A stretch of DNA of 5,877 nucleotides from Candidatus Fibrimonadales bacterium. Its GTDB lineage: Bacteria > Fibrobacterota > Fibrobacteria > Fibrobacterales > Fibrobacteraceae. Below the pieces are notes generated by a model, which was not told where the DNA came from, did no database searches, and was given only the letters and a program-made list of their open reading frames with translations. Each line of letters begins with the position of its first letter. Position 1 is the stretch's first letter. Location: the NCBI GenBank assembly GCA_009777135.1, contig WRMM01000140.1, forward strand, positions 1 through 5,877, in the 5' to 3' direction. Positions 1-4,549 of this stretch are shown one piece after another. A program made the position numbers and the translations under genes.

Positions 1-100
1 AAGCAAAAAAAGCCATTTTATTAAAAATCATGTCCCAGCCAATGCTGCTTTGCATATCGCTTGTCCCATGTTCCTTGTCCCCAGCGGAGTAAATCAGCAT
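1..100 (-). CDS. Probable DppC-like ABC permease, N-terminal 33 residues only (runs off left edge)
   Basis: An open frame starts at the ATG at 100-98, four bases after the stop of the ATPase-like gene, and stays open to the window edge. It encodes 33 residues. The stretch HGTSDMQSSIGWDMIFNK resembles the segment H-P-L-G-T-D-x-x-G-R-D-V-L-S-R that precedes the second membrane helix in DppC/OppC-type permeases; the shared elements are the GT near the start and the later G-x-D followed by hydrophobic residues. A possible ribosome site, GGGGA at 114-118, lies about 13 bases upstream. If the ATG is right, the protein lacks the cytoplasmic N-terminus and first membrane helix of normal DppC proteins, the same kind of loss as in the permease at 964-1494. 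The identification rests on a short, weak match plus gene order (permease, ATPase, this gene) and is an inference. It could also be an unrelated membrane protein. Confidence 0.45.
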   Translation of the reverse strand, partial: MLIYSAGDKEHGTSDMQSSIGWDMIFNKMAFFA

Positions 101-104
101 TTTA

Positions 105-962
105 CTAAATAAATCCCCGGCATATAACCTTGTGCAAGCCTGCAGGTCCGCAATCCCATGAGATATAAGACAAGCTTTGCTTTGCCGAGCAATTATGCTG
201 TTCAGAACAGCTTTGTTTGCAGTAATGCCATAAGGCTCCGTTTTTGAGCTGCAAAGTTGAGCCGTATTTCAGCCAGTCTTGCGTATATGGATGAATTGGA
301 TTTTCCAATATTTTAACAGCTTCGCCTTCTTCAACAAGCCGGTCTGCGCAAAAAACGGCAATGCGCGCCCTGCAAAACTGCATTATTTTTGCTTTTTGAA
401 AAATGACTTCTTTTTTATCCGTTAAATAAACTATGCTTTTGGTTATCCCTTTTTTCAGCAAACTCTGCAAAAAATCAAAAGGGCGAATTTCTTCAAAAAA
501 TCCGTTTTCCGGTTCTTCAATAAAAACCATTGCGCTCGGATTGAGTGAGCAAAGCCAAAGCGAAATTTTTTGCAAAATCGGTTCGGAAATTTTAGCCGGC
601 CTGCTGTAAAGAGTTTGTTTATCTATGCCATGCGCAGCAGCGTGATTCACAAGTTTCTTTTTTGTAAAATCGGGCGATAAATCAAGCGCAAATTGCCCTA
701 TTGTTCTATGCGGCGGCAATGATTCCACAGCGTTTTTAGGCAATAGCACGGATTTGAAAGTTTCATTGCTCCTCATTTTTTGCCCTTCAATTCTAAGAGC
801 GTCCGTAAAGTTGCATTCTTCTGGCAAAAATCCTGCAAGAGCCAAAAAGAGCTTGCTGCTGCAGGTTTCACCCGCTAAAAACAGAAAATCATTTTGTTCC
901 AGGCTTAGGGAAAATGGCTTTATATAATCTGCAATTGAAAAGTCTATCCAAGAAATAAGCAT
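105..962 (-). CDS. Degenerate OppD/OppF-family ABC ATPase-like protein, probably unable to hydrolyse ATP normally
   Basis: The 285-residue protein can be laid along the peptide/nickel ABC ATPase family (OppD, OppF, DppD, DppF; usually about 320 residues) from end to end, but its active motifs are changed. The Walker A region GETCSSKL (31-38) stands where GESGSGKS is expected: the lysine is kept, the key glycine is Ser and the Ser/Thr is Leu. The Q-loop (about 73-84, before RTIGQ) appears to have Lys76 for Gln. The signature LSGGQ is ISEPI (125-129), followed at the right distance by SLNP. Walker B reads MVFIEEP (145-151), with Glu for Asp. The switch histidine is Asp182 (VYLTD). The family-specific tail is preserved: RLVEEGEAVKILENPIHPYT (208-227), then a cysteine group at 248, 252, 258, 271 and 281, as in Opp/Dpp ATPases where such cysteines can hold an iron-sulfur cluster. 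The ATG lies one base after the upstream permease stop, implying coupled translation. It may be a non-catalytic partner, a regulator or a decaying gene. Family assignment is firm; function is not. Confidence 0.8.
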   Translation of the reverse strand: MLISWIDFSIADYIKPFSLSLEQNDFLFLAGETCSSKLFLALAGFLPEECNFTDALRIEGQKMRSNETFKSVLLPKNAVESLPPHRTIGQFALDLSPDFTKKKLVNHAAAHGIDKQTLYSRPAKISEPILQKISLWLCSLNPSAMVFIEEPENGFFEEIRPFDFLQSLLKKGITKSIVYLTDKKEVIFQKAKIMQFCRARIAVFCADRLVEEGEAVKILENPIHPYTQDWLKYGSTLQLKNGALWHYCKQSCSEQHNCSAKQSLSYISWDCGPAGLHKVICRGFI

Positions 963-963
963 T

Positions 964-1494
964 TTATTTACGCTGCAATATGGTTCTAAGAGCTAAAAAA
1001 AACAAACTTGCAGCTAAAACAAATAAAAACGCAGAAATGCAGCTACCGTAAAATATAGGGATGTCTCCTTTATCAAAGGCTGTTTTTATGGTGCTTCCAA
1101 GCCCTGGAAACTTAAATTTAGCCTCGATAATCAGCAAAACAACAAGAATAACCGGCGCAAGAAAGCTCCAAAACAGAGCTTGTTTGGGCAATGCGGCAAG
1201 CCGCGCCTGTTTTAAAATATTGCGTTTATCCATGCGCAAAAGCAAAGACAGCTGGCTAAAATCGCTATCCATTTCCTTTTTTACATTCAAAATAAATAAA
1301 TAAATGCCAAGCGAACAGAGAAAAATCGCCAAAACCAGCAAAAATTTGTAAAATGAATGGGGAAATGCCGCTAAAATAAAAGACTGAACCGTTTGCGGAT
1401 AATTAATATCCGAAAATCCAAACGTTCCTTTGGAGAGCAACGCCTTTAGATATTCAAAAAAACTTGCAAAATTAAATGCCAAGCTCTGCTGCAA
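964..1494 (-). CDS. Truncated DppB/OppB-like ABC transporter permease with three membrane helices
   Basis: The 176-residue product has three hydrophobic helices at about 49-69, 107-126 and 150-170. The C-terminal half matches the end of DppB-type permeases of the binding-protein-dependent transport family: an EAA-like cytoplasmic loop (about 86-105), then IEAKFKFPGLG (123-133) where the family has VETVFGxPGLG, and DIPIFYG (144-150) for RDYPVVQG. The N-terminal part (FFEYLKALLSKGTFGFS, 12-28) resembles the periplasmic stretch YLxWLxxLLRGDLGxS before helix 2. Normal members have about 300 residues and six helices, so helix 1 and the helix 3-4 region are missing. The start is taken as TTG at 1494-1492, inside the rpmB end (23-nt overlap), with AAGGGA at 1505-1510 as a distant ribosome site. 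CTG at 1497 and TTG at 1482 are alternatives. An in-frame TAG at 1516-1518 rules out a longer protein with helix 1. The ATPase-like gene follows one base later. Confidence 0.72.
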   Translation of the reverse strand: MQQSLAFNFASFFEYLKALLSKGTFGFSDINYPQTVQSFILAAFPHSFYKFLLVLAIFLCSLGIYLFILNVKKEMDSDFSQLSLLLRMDKRNILKQARLAALPKQALFWSFLAPVILVVLLIIEAKFKFPGLGSTIKTAFDKGDIPIFYGSCISAFLFVLAASLFFLALRTILQRK

Positions 1495-1693
1495 CAGCGC
1501 GTATTCCCTTTTTATCTATGGTTCTAAGCCCTTGAGAGCTAACGCGAAGGTGAACCCAGCGATTTTCTTCAGGAATAAAGAAATTCTTTGAGTGCAGATT
1601 AGGCAGCAGCCTAACCTTCTTTTTACGGTTAGAATGGGACACGCGATTTCCAACCATGCCTTTTTTTCCAGTAACTTCACATATACGGCTCAT
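1472..1693 (-). CDS. rpmB: 50S ribosomal protein L28
   Basis: The 73-residue protein begins MSRICEVTGKKGMVGN and continues with VSHSNRKKKVRLLPNLH, the typical L28 opening, and ends with the family's R-V-S-x-x-G-L-R-T-I-D-K-x-G-I segment. L28 is a component of the large ribosomal subunit. It has one cysteine (Cys5) and no CxxC pairs, so it belongs to the zinc-free form of L28. The start at 1693-1691 is supported by GGAGAG four bases upstream and a strong promoter just beyond. A longer in-frame version starting at 1759 would run through that promoter and carries 22 residues unlike L28, so it was not used. The gene is divergent from rpsU, and its end overlaps the start of the permease-like gene, which makes it the head of the leftward operon 1-1693. 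Confidence 0.96.
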   Translation of the reverse strand: MSRICEVTGKKGMVGNRVSHSNRKKKVRLLPNLHSKNFFIPEENRWVHLRVSSQGLRTIDKKGIRAVAAELGI

Positions 1694-1697
1694 AGAA

Positions 1698-1703
1698 CTC
1701 TCC
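1698..1703 (-). promoter_or_regulatory. Ribosome binding site of rpmB
   Basis: On the minus strand GGAGAG lies four bases (TTCT) before the rpmB ATG. It is a clear Shine-Dalgarno sequence and decides the start in favour of 1693 over the in-frame ATG at 1759. It shows that ribosomal protein genes here use normal Shine-Dalgarno initiation, unlike the small exported gene at 3732. Confidence 0.88.
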
Positions 1704-1715
1704 AATTTAGGGTTA

Positions 1716-1744
1716 AATATAGTAATTTTTTTACACGTTGTCAA
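1716..1744 (-). promoter_or_regulatory. Sigma70-type promoter of rpmB and the leftward operon
   Basis: On the minus strand the -35 box is TTGACA (1739-1744), the spacer is exactly 17 bases (1722-1738) and the -10 box is TATATT (1716-1721). Transcription would begin near 1709, giving a leader of about 16 bases that just includes the ribosome site. The sequence upstream of the -35 box is A/T-rich and could act as an UP element. The predicted start agrees with the chosen rpmB start codon. The downstream ABC-like genes have no obvious promoter of their own and probably depend on this one. Confidence 0.85.
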
Positions 1745-1774
1745 GGGAGAAAAATTCATTTCTTTTACAAAAAC

Positions 1775-1803
1775 TTGACAAAGGACTTAAAAATTTCTAT
1801 ATT
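1775..1803 (+). promoter_or_regulatory. Sigma70-type promoter of rpsU-nuclease-tatD
   Basis: The -35 box TTGACA (1775-1780), a 17-base spacer and the -10 box TATATT (1798-1803) form a near-consensus housekeeping promoter. Transcription would start near 1810, about 24 bases before the GTG start of rpsU. It has the same hexamers and the same spacing as the divergent rpmB promoter; the two -35 boxes are 30 bases apart with A/T-rich sequence between them. No separate promoter was seen before the nuclease or tatD genes, so this one probably drives all three. Confidence 0.85.
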
Positions 1804-1822
1804 TTAGGCAGACTTTTTAACC

Positions 1823-1828
1823 AGAGGA
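1823..1828 (+). promoter_or_regulatory. Ribosome binding site of rpsU
   Basis: AGAGGA lies five bases before the GTG at 1834. Together with the promoter just upstream it fixes the rpsU start at GTG. The upstream in-frame ATG at 1738 lies before the transcription start. Confidence 0.82.
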
Positions 1829-1833
1829 CACCA

Positions 1834-2043
1834 GTGATAGGAGTAATTGTAAAGCCGAACGAATCTTTTGAAAAGGCTTTAAAGAGATTCACAAAATCTT
1901 GTGAAAAAAATGGCATCATTTCCGATGTGAAACAGCGCCAGCGCTTTGAAAAACCTTCTGAAAAGAAGAAACGCATCAACACATCAGCACGTCGCAAATT
2001 ATTGAAAGAAATTGCCGAACAGCATAAAAAACGCCTTTATTAA
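1834..2043 (+). CDS. rpsU: 30S ribosomal protein S21
   Basis: Translation from GTG gives 69 residues beginning MIGVIVKPNESFEKALKRF. The family hallmark V-x-x-N-E-x-x-E-x-A-L-R/K-R-F is followed by a very basic helix (KKKRINTSARRKLLKEIAEQ) and the usual end KKRLY. S21 binds the small ribosomal subunit near the 16S rRNA 3' end and helps initiation. The GTG start is chosen because AGAGGA precedes it by five bases, the promoter lies at 1775-1803 and the length matches the family (about 65-71 residues). In many bacteria rpsU precedes dnaG and rpoD; here it precedes a nuclease gene after only 8 bases. Confidence 0.95.
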   Translation: MIGVIVKPNESFEKALKRFTKSCEKNGIISDVKQRQRFEKPSEKKKRINTSARRKLLKEIAEQHKKRLY

Positions 2044-2051
2044 GCCGGTTT

Positions 2052-2585
2052 ATGCGTAATCTAGCGTTTTTCCTTATTGCCGCTTCTCTCTCTTTTGCGG
2101 CAGAAGCTTGGGTTGAAGGCATTGCTTTGGATGTTTACGATGGTGATACTTTTAAATTAAATCAAAACGGGCAAATAATAAAAATCAGGGTATTTGGGAT
2201 AGATGCGCCAGAATCAAACCAACCTTATGGGCAAGAGTCGGGAAAAGCCTTGAGAGGGCTTATAGACGGCAGGCAAGTTCGCATACGCATTCAAAATAAA
2301 GATGTTTATGGAAGAACGGTAGGGGAGCCTTGGCTGGGGGATTCCTTGAATATTTCTCTTTGGATGATTAAGAACGGCAATGCTTGGTGGTATAAGAGAT
2401 ACAGCAAGAAACGCGTTGATTTTGAAGAAGCCGAGGCGGAGGCAAAAGCTAGAAAGCTAGGCCTTTGGGCGGATAACAACCCAATTTCTCCTTGGGATTT
2501 TCGTTCTGCTGAAAAAAGCCGCAAGGCTAAAGAAAAGAACAAAAAGAGCAAATCCAAAAAATCAAAGAAATCAAAGAAAAAGTAA
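2052..2585 (+). CDS. Exported thermonuclease-family (SNase-like) nuclease with a lysine-rich tail
   Basis: The 177-residue protein opens with a signal peptide (about 1-19; hydrophobic LAFFLIAASLSFA, possible cleavage after AEA). A staphylococcal-nuclease domain follows (about 20-150). The catalytic and calcium residues of SNase are present by alignment: DGDT with Asp32 for Asp21, Arg46 for Arg35 and Asp51/Glu54 in RVFGIDAPE for Asp40/Glu43, and Arg88 in DVYGR for Arg87. A later segment ends in LGLW, common in bacterial YncB-type relatives. It should cut DNA or RNA with calcium outside the cytoplasmic membrane. The last 25 residues are almost only Lys, Ser, Glu and Ala and may be an added nucleic-acid-binding or low-complexity tail. 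The start is the ATG 8 bases after rpsU; no strong ribosome site is visible. It shares a transcript with rpsU and tatD. Confidence 0.9.
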   Translation: MRNLAFFLIAASLSFAAEAWVEGIALDVYDGDTFKLNQNGQIIKIRVFGIDAPESNQPYGQESGKALRGLIDGRQVRIRIQNKDVYGRTVGEPWLGDSLNISLWMIKNGNAWWYKRYSKKRVDFEEAEAEAKARKLGLWADNNPISPWDFRSAEKSRKAKEKNKKSKSKKSKKSKKK

Positions 2586-2590
2586 AAACA

Positions 2591-3382
2591 ATGCATCATT
2601 TCATAGACACGCACTGCCATATAAACATGATTTTAGACCGAACGGGCGAATCGCTGGAGCCTTTTTTTGAGCAAATGGAGCCTGCACCTGAGGCTATTGT
2701 TCATGTTGCCTGCCATCCTGCGGATTTTAGCTGGAGCAGGGAATTATTGCTGAAAAAGGCTATAAATGGGGTTAAAATTTACGGGGCTTTTGGCGTTCAT
2801 CCATTGGAGGCAAAAAATTACAGCGAGCAGGCAGAAGCGGAGATTTTGGAAAACCTGAAGCTTCCGGGCGTGGTTGCTTTTGGCGAAATAGGGCTTGATT
2901 ACCATTACGAAGGCTTTAATGCGGATTTGCAGAAAAAAGTATTTTTGAGGCAGCTGGAAATTGGGTTGAAAACAGGTTTGCCCCTTGTGCTTCACATGCG
3001 GGAGGCAGAAGATGATGCTTTTGAAATTTTGCAGAAAATAGACAGCGAAAATATCAGGGTGCATATTCACTGCTATACCGGAACTATGGATTTTATGCAA
3101 AAAATTTTATCGCTAAAGGGGAATTATTTTTTTGGCGTCACTGGCGCGCTGACCTTTAACAAAACCGCAACAATCAGAGAAATTGCCGCAGAAATTCCTT
3201 TAAACAAAATCTTGCTGGAAACTGATGCTCCCTACCTTGCTCCTGTGCCTTTCAGGGGCAAAACCTGCACCCCGGCCATGATTCCAAACATTGCTCAAGT
3301 GCTGGCAAATGTAAAGAACATTTCAATTGAGGATGTATTTAAAGCGGTAAGAGAAAATACCAGAGCGATGTATGGGGTTTAG
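2591..3382 (+). CDS. tatD: TatD-family metal-dependent deoxyribonuclease
   Basis: The 263-residue protein has the complete TatD amidohydrolase-type barrel signature. The first metal pair is DTHCH (His8, His10). GEIGLDYHYE carries Glu99, VLHMREA carries His135, HIHCYTG carries His160, and LETDAPYLAPVPFRGK (209-224) carries Asp212. The last motif is the family's C-terminal hallmark. TatD proteins are cytoplasmic 3'-5' exonucleases linked to DNA repair and DNA breakdown, although exact substrates vary between the paralogues TatD, YcfH and YjjV; which of these this one is cannot be told here. The ATG at 2591 is five bases after the nuclease stop, so co-translation is likely, placing two nucleases in one operon. 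Its stop codon overlaps the end of the opposing gene at 3379-3732. Confidence 0.93.
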   Translation: MHHFIDTHCHINMILDRTGESLEPFFEQMEPAPEAIVHVACHPADFSWSRELLLKKAINGVKIYGAFGVHPLEAKNYSEQAEAEILENLKLPGVVAFGEIGLDYHYEGFNADLQKKVFLRQLEIGLKTGLPLVLHMREAEDDAFEILQKIDSENIRVHIHCYTGTMDFMQKILSLKGNYFFGVTGALTFNKTATIREIAAEIPLNKILLETDAPYLAPVPFRGKTCTPAMIPNIAQVLANVKNISIEDVFKAVRENTRAMYGV

Positions 3383-3732
3383 TCGTCGTCTTCGTCTGGG
3401 AATAGTTTGAAAAATGCTTTTTTTTGCTCATTAAATATATGCAGAACTTGATTTTGCTCAAATTGCTCTCTGTCTATGTTTTGCATGAAAAATGGCTCTA
3501 AAACAAAGCTGCGGCTTGTGATTTGCCTTTTTACTTCTTCGTTTATGAGGTCAAAATTAGCCCATAGAATGTAAACGCTGCCAAGGGGCATTTGCGAAAA
3601 AATGGTAACATCGGCAAAAACGGCTTGATTTGCGGAAGAAGTATCCTGAGAGTTGCCAAGCGCGGCTTCTTGCTGGCCAAAAGATAAAGCAGCTAAAAAA
3701 CCGAGAAAGGCAAAAAACACGGAAAAACGCAT
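3379..3732 (-). CDS. Small exported protein of unknown function
   Basis: I do not recognise this 117-residue protein. From the ATG at 3732 it starts with a good signal peptide (MRFSVFFAFLGFLAALSFG, probable cleavage near residue 19), without the lipobox cysteine and with no cysteine at all. The mature part has an Asn/Ser/Gln-rich stretch (about 20-40), a segment with alternating hydrophobic residues (DVTIFSQMPLGSVYILW, 41-57) that could be beta structure, a Gln/Glu-rich region (86-103) and an acidic end, DEDDD. It is probably periplasmic or surface-exposed. An in-frame ATG at 3795 would add 21 residues in front of the signal peptide and overlap bioC, so it is less likely. A -10 box stops six bases before the chosen ATG, with no ribosome site between, suggesting a leaderless message. 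The end overlaps the tatD stop. Confidence 0.72.
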   Translation of the reverse strand: MRFSVFFAFLGFLAALSFGQQEAALGNSQDTSSANQAVFADVTIFSQMPLGSVYILWANFDLINEEVKRQITSRSFVLEPFFMQNIDREQFEQNQVLHIFNEQKKAFFKLFPDEDDD

Positions 3733-3738
3733 AAAATT

Positions 3739-3766
3739 AATATAGTAATTCAATCCTGCAATCCAA
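3739..3766 (-). promoter_or_regulatory. Possible promoter of the small exported protein (leaderless transcript)
   Basis: On the minus strand TTGGAT (3761-3766), a 16-base spacer and TATATT (3739-3744) form a candidate promoter with a good -10 and a weak -35 box. The -10 box lies in the 12-base string AATTACTATATT (3739-3750), which also occurs exactly at the rpmB promoter (1716-1727). Transcription would start at about the A of the ATG at 3732. The location in the only gap between bioC and the small gene supports it, but A/T-rich sequence often gives such matches by chance. Confidence 0.5.
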
Positions 3767-3781
3767 TTGCAAAATTGCAAT

Positions 3782-4549
3782 TTAAATAGAAGCAAATATC
3801 ATAGCTATCAATTCCCAAGAGAAATTCACAGCGAAATTTTCATTTTTGGTTTTCAGCAAGGCATCTTTCAGCTTCTGAGCTTCAACTCGGTTCAGAGATT
3901 TTTTGCCTGTGCTGGTTACGCCCATATTTCCAAGCGTTTTCAATGCGGCAACGGAATTTGCAAAACCTTGGGTGTAGATGCACTCCGCAGAATCTTGAAG
4001 TTCAAAACCAGCTTTTTTGTGCATTGCAATTAATTTATCCGCAGAAAAAAACTTTGCCTCTGTTTCCAATTTGCGGCCTGTTGCTTCAATATATGCGCTG
4101 CGCAGTTCGCAAAGAGTTTTTTCGCCTAAAGCGCCAATGCACAAAATCCCATTTGGATTCAGCCATTTTTTTGCCTTTGCCAAAAATGAAGGAATATCGT
4201 TAAACCACTGAATTGCAGAACTGCAATAAATGGCATCGTATTTTATATCAGGTTCAAAATTTTCTGCATCGTTTTCAAAAAGCCGCCATTTTACATTTGA
4301 AAAATGTGCCTGCAATTTCTTTTTGCAAATTTCCAGCATCTCTTTTGAAATATCCAAGCAATCTAATTTTTTTGGAAAAAGGTTTGCCAAATCAAGGCTC
4401 AAATGCCCCGTTCCGCAGCCAAGATCCAGCAATACAGGCGGCACATCTGGCAAATAATCCAGAGATAGCCCAAACAAACACTCGGCAAGCTCTGCCTGCG
4501 AAGCAGAAGCTGAATCATATTTAGAAGCCTTTAAGTTAAAATTAGACAT
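3782..4549 (-). CDS. bioC: Malonyl-ACP O-methyltransferase BioC (biotin synthesis)
   Basis: The 255-residue protein is a class I SAM-dependent methyltransferase. Motif I is VLLDLGCGTGHLS (39-51), the acidic end of strand 2 is CLDIS (Asp67), and the segment DAIYCSSAIQWFND (105-118) corresponds to the BioC N-x-A-x-Q-W motif. The BioC-type features beyond the Rossmann core are GxxTLxELR (142-150), a FFSADKL segment (167-173) and a Leu-Lys-x-x-G-x-x-G-x-T insert (203-212). The N-terminus FNLKASKYDSASASQAELA also fits the family opening. BioC methylates malonyl-ACP so that the fatty-acid enzymes can build the pimeloyl chain. The ATG lies inside the end of the aconitase gene (8-nt overlap), so translation is likely coupled. 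No other bio genes are in the window, so a related SAM methyltransferase such as trans-aconitate methyltransferase is an alternative worth testing given the neighbour. Confidence 0.82.
   Translation of the reverse strand: MSNFNLKASKYDSASASQAELAECLFGLSLDYLPDVPPVLLDLGCGTGHLSLDLANLFPKKLDCLDISKEMLEICKKKLQAHFSNVKWRLFENDAENFEPDIKYDAIYCSSAIQWFNDIPSFLAKAKKWLNPNGILCIGALGEKTLCELRSAYIEATGRKLETEAKFFSADKLIAMHKKAGFELQDSAECIYTQGFANSVAALKTLGNMGVTSTGKKSLNRVEAQKLKDALLKTKNENFAVNFSWELIAMIFASI

Noticed and set aside
1694..1759. A 22-residue N-terminal extension of L28 starting at the ATG at 1759
   Set aside because: It would cover the rpmB -35 and -10 boxes, is unlike L28, and the ATG at 1693 has a clear ribosome site and the conserved L28 beginning.
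1738..1833. A longer S21 starting at the ATG at 1738
   Set aside because: The segment lies mostly upstream of the predicted transcription start, is unlike S21, and the GTG at 1834 has a good ribosome site and gives the family length.
2306..2620. Minus-strand frame of 104 codons rich in Phe and Leu
   Set aside because: It is the mirror of the Lys-rich nuclease tail and lies opposite a gene with intact catalytic motifs; no ribosome site or family match.
3400..3440. T-run after GAAAAATGC as a plus-strand terminator of tatD
   Set aside because: The only stem is A-T pairs around a three-base loop, too weak, and the sequence codes for FFKLF and neighbouring Lys-rich residues on the minus strand.
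3765..3782. Inverted repeat AATTGCA-AAAT-TGCAATT at the bioC end as a terminator
   Set aside because: The 7-bp stem is A/T-rich and no T-run follows on the minus strand; it also lies next to the candidate promoter. Probably chance in A/T-rich DNA.
3943..4524. Several plus-strand frames opposite bioC
   Set aside because: They show no motifs, have composition typical of antisense frames, and oppose a gene with a complete SAM-binding motif and family features.
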